46,506 nucleotides of DNA from Symploca sp. SIO2C1 (GCA_010692635.1 JAAHGL010000042.1:1-46506); one strand, 5' to 3'; numbered from the stretch's first letter, positions 35,727 to 43,751 are shown. Program-made: numbers and translations. Notes: generated by a model not told the origin, from the sequence alone.

Positions 35727-36023
35727 GGTAACCTCCTTGCAAGAGTTAACAACAGTAAGGTTGTGTCCCAGTTTTCAGCCTTGGTGGGCATCGGGTTCAT
35801 CCCCGGTGGCTGCGCCTTTAGCAGTTTGGCTTCCGGCTACTTATCCCGGCGGCGTATTTAGTTTTCCTTACCTATTAATATCTTCTAGTGAGTTAACCCA
35901 CTATCAGGAAGAAATAAGATAAAAAATGGTTGATTTTGCTAAAATATGAAACTTTCCTGATAGTGATTGCTAGTACTCGTACATTGTTGTGTTGTGAGTT
36001 AACGCATTAGTTGATTTAAAACC
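35727..36023. promoter_or_regulatory. Control region with paired inverted and direct repeats
   Basis: CACTATCAGGAA (35899-35910) and its complement TTCCTGATAGTG (35954-35965) form a 12-bp inverted repeat with a 43-bp spacer. GTGAGTTAAC is repeated directly at 35888-35897 and 35994-36003. AT-rich sequence between the arms could hold a promoter. The region lies between the minus-strand 63-aa gene and the plus-strand RHH gene and is well suited as their shared operator. Confidence 0.65.
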
Positions 36024-36239
36024 ATGTACGATAAAGTCCCACCACAATTAAGAAACCGTGTAATCAGGCAAAGTAAGGGATTGGGCACAAAGCATAACGG
36101 TCGAGCAATTGGGGTCAAGTTCCCCCCACATATTGATGAGATTTTGCGATCGCAACCCAACAAGTCGGATTACATAAGAAAAGCAGTAATCCGACAACTG
36201 GTAGAGGATGGACTGTTGTCACCAGAAGAGAGGATATAA
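36024..36239 (+). CDS. RHH-type DNA-binding protein, 71 aa
   Basis: A basic N-terminus (LRNRVIRQSKGLGTKHNGRAI) is followed by the RHH core: strand IGVKFPPH, helix one IDEILRSQPN, helix two KSDYIRKAVIRQLVEDGLL. It is preceded by inverted and direct repeats that are likely operators. Placed between head and tail genes and divergent from the reverse-strand gene, it probably controls that local pair rather than the whole late operon. Confidence 0.78.
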   Translation: MYDKVPPQLRNRVIRQSKGLGTKHNGRAIGVKFPPHIDEILRSQPNKSDYIRKAVIRQLVEDGLLSPEERI

Positions 36240-36273
36240 TACTCATATTCGGCAAATATCCTCATATTCGAGA

Positions 36274-36765
36274 ATGGATTTTGATGCCTGGAACGAAGCG
36301 ATAGCTACTCGACTGGCTCCAATCAGGGACGGCTTGAACAATATCCCAGTTGCTGCACTCCCCAACGAAGCGGGGAAGTTTGGTAATGACCAGTTCGAGA
36401 GTATTGATTGGTTATTTCCTGAGTATTCTGCCATCGGAGCAGATACCACCGATGGGGTGCAGGAGTTATCAGTAATTCTGGTAGTACGCCTACACTTTGA
36501 GAAACGTCGCACCGATGACCCTGCTATATTCAAGGCTGCCCTAGAATGGGCTGAGCAGCAAACCCTATTAATCCTGCCTGGTTTCCGCCTGCCTGATACC
36601 CTCTCCCCCCTTAGATTGGTATCAGGCAGGCTTTTTGCTCCAAGTATGGGTCAGTGGTACAAGGAGATAAACTTCCAGTTCCGCACCCAACTTGTACCAA
36701 GTGACGAAGTGAAGCCACTGCCGTTGGTAACTCAAGTAGATGCAAATGTACGCTTATGGAGGTAG
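36274..36765 (+). CDS. Probable tail terminator protein (Gp37-like), 163 aa
   Basis: The protein begins MDFDAWNEAIATRLAPIRDGL and has a mixed alpha/beta pattern with the long strand pair QELSVILVVRLHFEKRR and EINFQFRTQLVP, as in tail terminator/Gp37 proteins encoded before the sheath in Mu-like and other myophages. I chose ATG 36274 because the frame upstream overlaps the RHH gene and lacks a ribosome binding site. Two CTCATATTCG direct repeats lie just upstream (36242, 36261). Confidence 0.68.
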   Translation: MDFDAWNEAIATRLAPIRDGLNNIPVAALPNEAGKFGNDQFESIDWLFPEYSAIGADTTDGVQELSVILVVRLHFEKRRTDDPAIFKAALEWAEQQTLLILPGFRLPDTLSPLRLVSGRLFAPSMGQWYKEINFQFRTQLVPSDEVKPLPLVTQVDANVRLWR

Positions 36766-36775
36766 TGGAAGTGTC

Positions 36776-37213
36776 ATGAACATAACCTATCAAGAACTCA
36801 GATCATGGAGAGATACCTGTGAAGTTTTGAATCGGTTCAAAGCAATTTACAAAGGGCAGTGGACAGGTTTTGGGTTAAAAATCCACGAGATTGAACATAG
36901 AGCCAATCCCTTTGTTTTAAAATTTGAGAATTTCTCTCATAGAGAAAGGCTCTGGAACTTGTGGAGAATCCAACTTGTTAGGTATGTTCGGTGTCGCAAA
37001 AAAGTAGACAGTGGCTGGGTTTTAATAAAACCCTACTGGGAAGACAAGATTGATTTTCTAGAAAAAATCGTTCTTTTTGAGATTGATGATAGTCAGCTTC
37101 CAATGCCGTGGCTACGTGATGACTTCCCAAAACCTTGGGATGCAGTCCTAGGAAGAACTGCTGTAACTGAACCCAATGCATGGGATCTAGTCCTTTCACC
37201 TAATTCACCATGA
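36776..37213 (+). CDS. Hypothetical tail-region protein, 145 aa
   Basis: Unrecognised. It is Trp/Arg-rich and mixed in structure (MNITYQELRSWRDTCEVLNRFKAIYKGQWTGFGLKI, SHRERLWNLWRIQLVRYVRCRKK). ATG 36776 has GGAAG upstream and is preferred to an ATG at 36740 within the previous gene. It lies between the tail terminator and sheath genes, and its stop overlaps the ATG of a 39-codon gene. It is more AT-rich than its neighbours. Confidence 0.6.
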   Translation: MNITYQELRSWRDTCEVLNRFKAIYKGQWTGFGLKIHEIEHRANPFVLKFENFSHRERLWNLWRIQLVRYVRCRKKVDSGWVLIKPYWEDKIDFLEKIVLFEIDDSQLPMPWLRDDFPKPWDAVLGRTAVTEPNAWDLVLSPNSP

Positions 37214-37329
37214 GAGCTTTAGACTATATCACCTGGCTAGCTGCACCAACAGAAAATGCCCTATCGGTAGAGCCTACCGCAATATCATCATGGTTAGTTA
37301 CCACGTTAGGGCATTTCCCAGAGGAATAA
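37210..37329 (+). CDS. Mini-protein, 39 aa
   Basis: A 39-codon frame starting MRALDYITWLAAPTENAL, with an ATGA overlap with the previous stop. The coupling and uninterrupted frame make translation plausible. A second tiny frame (37331-37399, 22 codons) follows directly and may only serve translational coupling to the 68-aa gene. Confidence 0.45.
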   Translation: MRALDYITWLAAPTENALSVEPTAISSWLVTTLGHFPEE

Positions 37330-37365
37330 GATGGTGGCTTATTTTGAGGAGGATGAAGAGAAGAC

Positions 37366-37572
37366 GTGGAGATTAGATGGCTTGCTGATGTGGTTGTGAG
37401 GATACCCTTTGAGGATGAGGTAATTGTCTTAGGGAAAGGAGTTGAGGCAATAGTACCGGAAACCGAGTACTTCAAAAATGCGATCGCAAGCGGTTATGCA
37501 GAAAAAATTCTCACTGCGAACATTCGTAGTGAGGCAACTGAGAAGGAGGAACCAATTATAGATGGCGACTAA
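37366..37572 (+). CDS. Small tail-region protein, 68 aa
   Basis: GTG start at 37366 with a purine-rich GAGGAGGATGAAGAG upstream. The first 50 residues (EIRWLADVVVRIPFEDEVIVLGKGVEAIVPETEYFKNAIASGY) look like a small beta-rich phage protein of the type encoded before the sheath. The C-terminal 18 residues include a peptide (ANIRSEA) from a dispersed palindrome at 37510-37533, so the tail may be extended by that insertion. The end overlaps the sheath gene by 11 nt. Confidence 0.62.
   Translation: MEIRWLADVVVRIPFEDEVIVLGKGVEAIVPETEYFKNAIASGYAEKILTANIRSEATEKEEPIIDGD
37510..37533. repeat. Dispersed palindromic element, copy 4
   Basis: Arms CTCACTGCGAA and TTCGTAGTGAG around CA, with one mismatch. 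It is in frame in the 68-aa gene, giving NIRSE. Same family as 6320-6343 and 13821-13844. Confidence 0.75.
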
Positions 37573-38656
37573 TACCGGGGTAATTGTTACCCAAACTACA
37601 GCAGAAGCGATTCCACTGAGTAAGCAGCTGCCAATAGCAATTGCTGGAACCTGTACCACGGGTACGCTGGCAGCATCAACTCCAACACGGATACGAACCA
37701 AGGATGATGCTGCCACTATCCTGGGGGATGGGGGAGCAACAGATACCTTACCCAAGGCTGTAGCAGTTTTGCAGGATAAGTACGGCTGTGGGGACATAAC
37801 CGTAGTAAAGGGAGCGACAGAAGATGAGGCAGGAGTTACCGCTGCTATTGCACTACTGGCTAATGCAGCAGTAAGACCGGAGGTAGTATTGACCCCCAGC
37901 TTTAATAGTGCCGCCGTGACGATGGCTCTCAAGACACTGGTAGATAACATTAAGGCGATCGCCTTAATCAACATCACAGCTGCTACTTCTGTTGCTGATG
38001 CCATTACGGCTAGGCAAGCTGTTGGGGGTACAGGGATTGATGACCAAAGGATTGCAGTGTGCTTCCCCCATATGAAGGATGAGACTGACCCTACCAAATT
38101 AGAGGAAGTCAGCCTACACCTAGCAGGCATACTCGCTAACCTTGACAACTATGGTCAATCCCCACTTAACCAACCATTGAGGGAAGTCAGCGATACTGAT
38201 GTAACTATGTCCTTCAGCTACTCTTCTGAAACCTCAGATAATGAGCAGATTACTGATGAAGGTGGGACTACTGTAAACCTTGACCCTGATGGGAAATATG
38301 TGATTTGGGGTGCTAGAAACAGTAGCTACACAGAAGGTAGTACCGATGTATTGACTTATATCAATGCCATCCGTGCCAGAGATGAAATTACCCGGCTGAT
38401 TGAAGCACGAGCGGTGAAGTTCCTAGCAGAAGAATCAAACTTTGCCACTGCTAGCCTACTTAAAGAATCATTCTTAGATTCCTTGGCTACTGAAGCTGCC
38501 AAGGGTGCGATACGTCCAACTGGTAGTGTGACCTTTAATGAGGATAAAAGCGACTATTCAACCGGAAAGCTGGACTATACGGTACAGTTTGCCCCGTGGT
38601 TACCAATTGAGCTGATTTCAGCTTCTGTCTCAATTTCAGTATCAGTAGGAGGATGA
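37562..38656 (+). CDS. Contractile tail sheath protein, 364 aa
   Basis: The sequence fits phage tail sheath proteins: PLSKQLPIAIAGTCTTGTLAASTPTRIRTKDDAATILG at the N-terminus, PKAVAVLQDKYGCGDITVVKG, and a C-terminal domain with YVIWGARNSSYTEGSTDVLTYINAIRARDEITRLIEARAVKFLAEESN and DYTVQFAPWLPIELISASVSI. The sheath contracts to drive the tube into the host, so this is a myovirus-type tail. The tube gene follows. Length is on the short side for sheaths, as in P2-like phages. Confidence 0.88.
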   Translation: MATNTGVIVTQTTAEAIPLSKQLPIAIAGTCTTGTLAASTPTRIRTKDDAATILGDGGATDTLPKAVAVLQDKYGCGDITVVKGATEDEAGVTAAIALLANAAVRPEVVLTPSFNSAAVTMALKTLVDNIKAIALINITAATSVADAITARQAVGGTGIDDQRIAVCFPHMKDETDPTKLEEVSLHLAGILANLDNYGQSPLNQPLREVSDTDVTMSFSYSSETSDNEQITDEGGTTVNLDPDGKYVIWGARNSSYTEGSTDVLTYINAIRARDEITRLIEARAVKFLAEESNFATASLLKESFLDSLATEAAKGAIRPTGSVTFNEDKSDYSTGKLDYTVQFAPWLPIELISASVSISVSVGG

Positions 38657-38659
38657 AGA

Positions 38660-38694
38660 GAATGCAGAATGCAGAATGTAGAATGCAGAATGTG
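38660..38694. repeat. GAATGYA heptad tandem repeat
   Basis: Five heptads (GAATGCA, GAATGCA, GAATGTA, GAATGCA, GAATGTG) fill the spacer between sheath and tube genes. The same units occur at 13491-13511. Confidence 0.8.
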
Positions 38695-38705
38695 GGAGGG
38701 TAAAA

Positions 38706-39227
38706 ATGGCAGTTTATGAATATGTGCCCTCGTCGGATACAGAATTTAAGGTGATGGATTACCTGGGAAACCCGGCTGACGCTAAGGGTATGGCAAAAGA
38801 GATAACCTTGCCTGAGATTATGCGGACGGTGGACACTGATTCTAGGATTGGGGAAGCAGGAGAGCAGCAGCGGCTACTTGGCTTTGAGGCAATGGAAGCC
38901 TCTATGACTTTAGGGGGAATTAGCGAGGAATTAGACTTATTAATTAAGCAAACAATGGCTCCTGGTGGTGCTACTAATAGCATCACAGTACAGATTACAG
39001 GAAAGGCTAAGGATAGGTACAGTAGTACCACTGCAACTATTAAGTACACCATAAAGGGGGAAGTGAAAAAATATGCTTTCCACAGCTCCCTTACCCCCAA
39101 CGAGAAAGCCGAGATGGAACTCCAGATGACCGTGTGGGGATTCGGTCACGAATTAGGAGCAAATACATTCTATTTCGAGCCTCAGGCTAAAAAATGGGAA
39201 ATCAACGGAGTTAATTCATGGGCGTAA
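38706..39227 (+). CDS. Major tail tube protein (FII-like), 173 aa
   Basis: The sequence fits P2 FII-type tube proteins: MAVYEYVPSSDTEFKVMDYLGNPADAKGMAKEITLPEI, LLGFEAMEASMTLGGISEELDLLIKQ, then ATIKYTIKGEVKKYAFHSSLTPNEKAEMELQMTVW. It polymerises inside the sheath. GGAGGG lies upstream of the ATG. The stop overlaps the start of the tail chaperone gene by 10 nt. Confidence 0.88.
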   Translation: MAVYEYVPSSDTEFKVMDYLGNPADAKGMAKEITLPEIMRTVDTDSRIGEAGEQQRLLGFEAMEASMTLGGISEELDLLIKQTMAPGGATNSITVQITGKAKDRYSSTTATIKYTIKGEVKKYAFHSSLTPNEKAEMELQMTVWGFGHELGANTFYFEPQAKKWEINGVNSWA

Positions 39228-39784
39228 AGAAATCAAATGGTAGTGTTGTAGCGATAGAAGTTCAACAAAAACCAATAGAAAGAGAACAAACGGTTGTTCA
39301 AATAGGTAGCAAAGTCTTTGTACAAAAACCTTTAGCTGCTAACATCTATTTTGAATATCAGAGAAGAATTACTGCTCAGAGTCCTTCTATAGCTCTTGAG
39401 TGGTTGATGTATGAAGCCTACGGATTAAGTGATGAGCAATTTGGTGAGCTGAAGTTCAGAGAAAAGGGGAGGTTACAATCTGCGATCGCAAGCTTTGATG
39501 CTGAAGTCACTTGCCACGATGATTTACCCTTCAGTGAAACCTCAGACTTCTCTGTAATGGGACATAGGTATACCGAAAAACCCAATTCTGGGGACTATTA
39601 CACTAAATTTGTACAACAGGCTTCTCAAGGTGCAATAGCCTACAAAGAAGCCATACAGAACCTATTTATGATTGACGGCAAGGCTATAGAGGAGAAGGAT
39701 TTCACCGAGCCAGAGGGGATAGGGTATGGAGGGGCTGTGGCGCTGACGAACTGGATAAATTTTATGTTTTCCCAAAATCCTTAG
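39218..39784 (+). CDS. Tail assembly chaperone, unshifted product, 188 aa
   Basis: Encoded between tube and tape measure genes, the standard place for the gpG/gpE-type chaperone. Residues about 30-130 are helical (AANIYFEYQRRITAQSPSIALEWLMYEAYGLSDEQFGEL, EKGRLQSAIASFDAEV). The unshifted frame ends NFMFSQNP. A slippery heptamer near the end (39757-39763) and an open -1 frame indicate a second, longer product (see 39763-39930). These proteins bind the tape measure and recruit tube subunits. Confidence 0.8.
   Translation: MGVKKSNGSVVAIEVQQKPIEREQTVVQIGSKVFVQKPLAANIYFEYQRRITAQSPSIALEWLMYEAYGLSDEQFGELKFREKGRLQSAIASFDAEVTCHDDLPFSETSDFSVMGHRYTEKPNSGDYYTKFVQQASQGAIAYKEAIQNLFMIDGKAIEEKDFTEPEGIGYGGAVALTNWINFMFSQNP
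39757..39763 (+). promoter_or_regulatory. Slippery heptamer A-AAT-TTT for -1 frameshift
   Basis: In the chaperone frame the codons read ATA AAT TTT, so AAATTTT fits the X-XXY-YYZ pattern (XXX = AAA, YYY = TTT). It lies 7 codons before the zero-frame stop, as in P2 E/E' and lambda G/GT genes. Confidence 0.72.
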
Positions 39785-39930
39785 ATTTGTTGTTTCTGCT
39801 CAAATATTTAGGTTGGAGCCTAAGAGATTTACAGGGATTAGGGAAACTGAGGGAAGTAAGCTTTTGGACTGAGCAAGGGATAGCGCTGTTAAAAGAGGAG
39901 CAACGGCAAAGCAAGCGTGGCAATCACTGA
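39763..39930 (+). CDS. -1 frameshift extension of the tail chaperone (55 codons)
   Basis: After a slip at 39763 the -1 frame encodes 55 codons, starting YVFPKSLDLLFLLKYLGW and ending KEEQRQSKRGNH before TGA 39928-39930. It fills the gap before the tape measure gene and overlaps its start by 14 nt. The frame has no start codon of its own but is clearly protein-like (hydrophobic helix, then charged helix). The fused product would be 237 aa, the equivalent of lambda gpGT or P2 gpE'. The T-like extension would bind tube protein. Confidence 0.75.
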   Translation, partial: YVFPKSLDLLFLLKYLGWSLRDLQGLGKLREVSFWTEQGIALLKEEQRQSKRGNH

Positions 39931-42247
39931 AACCATCAAATTTAATGCCGATGTCAACGGTGCTCTATCTGGCTTCAATCAGATAGAGAACAAGGCACAG
40001 GCTCTATCTGGAAAGCTGAATAGCATTGGTGGAACAGCTATAGGTGTAGGTGCTGCCATAGCTACTCCCATAGCGGCGGGTTTTGGTGCAGTACTCAAAG
40101 TAGCGGGTGATTTTGAAGCCCAAATGAACCAGGTAAAGGCAGTTTCCGGTGCTACTAGTGCTGAATTTGAGAAATTGAGGAACCAAGCCAAGGATTTAGG
40201 AAGTACTACAGAATTCAGTGCCAAGCAAGCTGCTCAAGCCCAAGGATTCTTGGCAATGGCAGGGCTTGAAACCAACGAAATATTTACAGCTCTCCCATCT
40301 ACCCTCAATCTCGCTACAGCAGGGCAACTGGACTTAGGACGTGCTGCTGACATTGCCAGTAATATCATGACGGGGTATGGTTTTAAAGCTAAGGATTTGG
40401 GGCGGGTAAACGATGTACTAGCTAAAACTGCTACCAGTGCCAATACCAATGTTTCCCAGCTAGGATATGCCTTCAGCTATGCTGCTCCGATAGCAAAAGC
40501 AGCGGGATTGAGTTTTGAGGAGACATCAGCAATCATTGGCAAGTTATCTGATGCAGGGATACAAGGTAGTAGTGCTGGAACAACTTTAAGGGGAGCAATC
40601 AGTAGTATCCTTAAGCCCAGTAATGATGCAAAGAAAACTTTAGCCAGACTAGGGGTGGAAGTAAGTTCAGGCAACGGTAAAATCCGCTCAATGATTGATA
40701 TTGTCGGGGATTTGAAACGAGCCGGTGCTACCACCACTGATATTATTACCATTTTCGGGGAAGAGGCAGGTACTGGATTAGCTAGCTTGGTGGATCAGGG
40801 CAGTGCCAGTATTCAGGAACTAAAGAACAAATTAGATAGCGCTGGTGGTTCTGCTGAAAAAATGGCAGATATCATGCGTGGTGGATTGCAGGGAGAAATG
40901 AAGAACTTAGGATCTGCAATGGAAGGCTTAGCGCTTGCGATCGCAGATACTGGTATCTTAGATTTAGCGGCAAAAGGAGTAGCTGCTGTCACTTCAGTAG
41001 TACGATCGATTTCTCAACTTCCCCAACCCGTACTTTACGCTGGTACTGCCATTACTGCATTAGTAGGTGCAGCAGGTGGATTTTTGGTAGTTGGTGGCAC
41101 TTTGGCAATAGTAGTAGGTAATGCCATCACCGCCTTTGCTGCTTTGGCACCTATGGCAGCTGGTGCTGGTGCTGCCATAGGTGCGATTGCTGCACCAGTA
41201 GCTCTAGGTGCAGCAGCACTGGTGAGTATTGGTGTAGTGGTTTATCAGGTAATTAACAACTGGGAGGCACTCAAGGACACTACTGCTGCTGTCTTTGGAG
41301 CAGTTAAAGCTACTATTACCAGCTGGGTAACTGAGGTTAAGTTCAGGTTTGTCCAAGTCAAAACCTTTGTTACCTCTACCTGGAATTCGATAGTAGAGTC
41401 TGTGCGCGCCAACGTTGGTGAAGTTGTTTCCCAGGCGCAGTCAATGGCGAATCGGGTAATTGCTGCGGTGAAGGCATTACCAGGACAGGCACTGGCAGCA
41501 GGACGTTCACTGGCTTCCAACTTTGCCCAAGGTATCATTGCCGCTGCTTCTGCTCCCATCAAAGCAGTGCAAGATATGGTTTCTCGGATAAGGGGATTAT
41601 TACCATCGTCTCCTGCTAAATGGGGAGCATTAAGCGATATTGATATAGTAGGGCATGGCATGATGAGCACCATTGCCAGTTCGATAACTCAAGCTGCACC
41701 TATTGCTGTTGATGCGATGAGTGAAGCCGCAAGCGGAATGATGAAAGGTTTATCTAGAGAGAGGTTACTAGAGAAAGAGTTACTTAAAATGGGCTTAGTT
41801 CCTGATAAGGGGGGATATGTCGTTCCACTTAAATACGCAGGGCTGGAAAGTATTAGACCTCATGACTACTTTGGTGATACTCGAAACCTTGTTGGTGACT
41901 GGAGTATTTATAACGGAGTTGACATGAAGAAGGCTCAATCTCTGTTTAAAAAATACGGATTTGGGTTTTCTCCTGATGACTATAGCTATAGCCGCGACCT
42001 TTTTAAAAACGGAACAAGGGAATATGCAAAGATAGACCGAAACCGAAACAGTAATACTGACGCGACTGTCAACAGTAGCACTTCTAGTAGTAGCGGTAAT
42101 ACAATCATCGAATACAAACCACAAATAAACATCACCTCAAGTGCTGAACCCCAATCAATAATTAACGCTTTAGAGTCCAGAGATGAGCAATTTTTGGACT
42201 TAATTGAGCGGGTAACAGGACGGCGTACTAGAACGGAGTTTGCCTGA
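39917..42247 (+). CDS. Tail tape measure protein (TP901 family), 776 aa
   Basis: GTG start. Residues about 60-200 are the TP901 core: MNQVKAVSGATSAEFEKLRNQAKDLGSTTEFSAKQAAQAQGFLAMAG, ATAGQLDLGRAADIASNIMTGYG, then NTNVSQLGYAFSYAAPIAKAAGLSFEETSAIIGKLSDAGIQGSSAGTTLRGA. Hydrophobic Ala/Gly-rich membrane-like segments follow (about 375-445). The region about 620-730 is AT-rich and unlike the rest (YAGLESIRPHDYFGD..., FKKYGFGFSPDDYSYS), suggesting an insertion. The end returns to a typical form (EYKPQINITSS...LIERVTGRRTRTEF). It sets tail length. Confidence 0.92.
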   Translation: MAITETIKFNADVNGALSGFNQIENKAQALSGKLNSIGGTAIGVGAAIATPIAAGFGAVLKVAGDFEAQMNQVKAVSGATSAEFEKLRNQAKDLGSTTEFSAKQAAQAQGFLAMAGLETNEIFTALPSTLNLATAGQLDLGRAADIASNIMTGYGFKAKDLGRVNDVLAKTATSANTNVSQLGYAFSYAAPIAKAAGLSFEETSAIIGKLSDAGIQGSSAGTTLRGAISSILKPSNDAKKTLARLGVEVSSGNGKIRSMIDIVGDLKRAGATTTDIITIFGEEAGTGLASLVDQGSASIQELKNKLDSAGGSAEKMADIMRGGLQGEMKNLGSAMEGLALAIADTGILDLAAKGVAAVTSVVRSISQLPQPVLYAGTAITALVGAAGGFLVVGGTLAIVVGNAITAFAALAPMAAGAGAAIGAIAAPVALGAAALVSIGVVVYQVINNWEALKDTTAAVFGAVKATITSWVTEVKFRFVQVKTFVTSTWNSIVESVRANVGEVVSQAQSMANRVIAAVKALPGQALAAGRSLASNFAQGIIAAASAPIKAVQDMVSRIRGLLPSSPAKWGALSDIDIVGHGMMSTIASSITQAAPIAVDAMSEAASGMMKGLSRERLLEKELLKMGLVPDKGGYVVPLKYAGLESIRPHDYFGDTRNLVGDWSIYNGVDMKKAQSLFKKYGFGFSPDDYSYSRDLFKNGTREYAKIDRNRNSNTDATVNSSTSSSSGNTIIEYKPQINITSSAEPQSIINALESRDEQFLDLIERVTGRRTRTEFA

Positions 42248-42321
42248 GGAGGTGTTGGGAAATAATAGCGATATCCCCTGTATTTGTTATCCAGAAAAGC
42301 TTATAGCGAAAATGTAATGAA

Positions 42322-42729
42322 ATGACAATCCTGGCAACACTATCAGACGGCGCTAACACTTTCGGCTTCCGAGAGTCCCAAGTCTTAGCCATTGAGACTA
42401 ATCAACCACGCCAAGTAGCAGAGTTGAAGACTATTAGGGGAAAATCCCGTTCTCAGCTCTTAGGATTTGGACTAAAAACTGCTGAAATTAGGGCAAGGTT
42501 TCACCGCGATGATTACTCAGACCCTCCTACTTCTCCTGATAGCCAACTATCTGGCTTGCAGTTCCTCTACGATATGGAAGCTGGGGTGTTTGAGTTAAAG
42601 ATTGGCACTAAGTTACTGGGTAATTATGTGTTTGAAAATCTGGAAATTGCCTATACCAAGGTCAATAGTTCTACTACTATTGCTGCTGACGTGCGAGTGC
42701 AGTTAGTTGAGCATTATGTTGCAACATAA
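42322..42729 (+). CDS. Tail protein gpU-like, 135 aa
   Basis: The sequence resembles P2 gpU-type proteins encoded between tape measure and gpD: MTILATLSDGANTFGFRES, RQVAELKTIRGKSRSQLLGFGLKTAEIRARFH, GVFELKIGTKLLGNYVFENLEIAYTKV. It probably caps or joins tail to baseplate. The start ATG has no strong ribosome binding site. It is separated by 5 bp from the gpD-like gene. Confidence 0.75.
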   Translation: MTILATLSDGANTFGFRESQVLAIETNQPRQVAELKTIRGKSRSQLLGFGLKTAEIRARFHRDDYSDPPTSPDSQLSGLQFLYDMEAGVFELKIGTKLLGNYVFENLEIAYTKVNSSTTIAADVRVQLVEHYVAT

Positions 42730-42734
42730 TTTAT

Positions 42735-43751
42735 ATGCCTTTACGCCCCTACCTTAGTATTATCTACAACACTTCTAACCTGGATATTTCAGGTTTTATC
42801 AGAAGTTTTGTACTGGACATTTCAATTACTCAAAGACTGACAGACGCCGCCACATCTGTTTCTCTGAAAATCAGGGATGATGAGATGAAGTTTCAGAATG
42901 ACCCAATGTTCAACGGGATTGGGGATAGTTTGGATATTGAGATATTCTACGAAAACCACACCCCAGATAGAAGGCTCTCACCTGGACGTTTCTACTTGGA
43001 CAGAGTAGAGCTATCATCACCACCAGATGTACTTAATCTACAAGCTATCAACCGTCCTCTGAACATAGGACTGAGGACTAAGAAAACGCGAACATTCAGT
43101 AGCTTGAGTTTAACAGGGATAGTATCTGCGATCGCAACTGAGCATGGTCTTTCTATTTCTGGCATCAGGGAGAATATTACTTTGACCAGCTGGGAACAGA
43201 AAGATAAGTCTGATTTGGAATTCTTAATGGACTTAGCTAGAGACTTCGATCACATTTTTCGGTTCGATGACCAAGGAAGAATTTACTTCCAGTCGTGGGA
43301 ATCTCTAGATAATGCCAACACAGTTTGGGTTTTTGACAAGGACAATATCTTGAGCCGTCCACCACTGAGGTTTACCCAGTCTGATAGCGGAACATATCAG
43401 TCTTTCACTTCTTACTACGATGAAAATAATATCGAAAAATCTTCCACTCTGATTGATAATTTTGTAGTATCCACTGACAGACTCAAAAACTCTACCCGAT
43501 ACGAGAATTACCCACAGGCAATTTTAGGCTCACGAGGGCTATGGAGACGTGCCAACTCATACAGTAGGTTTGTAGAGTTTACTATCGAAGGAAACGGACT
43601 TATCAAACTGGGGAATAACTTTGCAATCGGTGGTTATGGAACCTTTGATGGAAATTACCAGGTTCAAGAACTCCGTAACTCCCTTAATAGCAATGGCTGG
43701 GTGACCGAGATTAAAGGCAGGAAGCTGTATGAAGAGTCGCCAAATGTCTAA
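42735..43751 (+). CDS. Late control gpD-like baseplate hub protein, 338 aa
   Basis: The sequence fits the gpD/gp27 hub family: SIIYNTSNLDISGFIRSFVLDISITQRLTDAATSVSLKIRDDEM, PGRFYLDRVELSSPPDVLNLQAI, then LEFLMDLARDFDHIFRFDDQGRIYFQSWESL. The hub forms a trimer at the tail tip. In P2-like phages spike and wedge genes would be expected nearby, but here the tail operon ends and the partition repeats begin within the stop codon. This is the last recognised tail gene. Confidence 0.83.
   Translation: MPLRPYLSIIYNTSNLDISGFIRSFVLDISITQRLTDAATSVSLKIRDDEMKFQNDPMFNGIGDSLDIEIFYENHTPDRRLSPGRFYLDRVELSSPPDVLNLQAINRPLNIGLRTKKTRTFSSLSLTGIVSAIATEHGLSISGIRENITLTSWEQKDKSDLEFLMDLARDFDHIFRFDDQGRIYFQSWESLDNANTVWVFDKDNILSRPPLRFTQSDSGTYQSFTSYYDENNIEKSSTLIDNFVVSTDRLKNSTRYENYPQAILGSRGLWRRANSYSRFVEFTIEGNGLIKLGNNFAIGGYGTFDGNYQVQELRNSLNSNGWVTEIKGRKLYEESPNV

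Noticed and set aside
37429-38148. Long minus-strand open frame (239 codons)
   Set aside because: It mirrors the sheath gene and shows only compositional Ala/Val/Ser bias.
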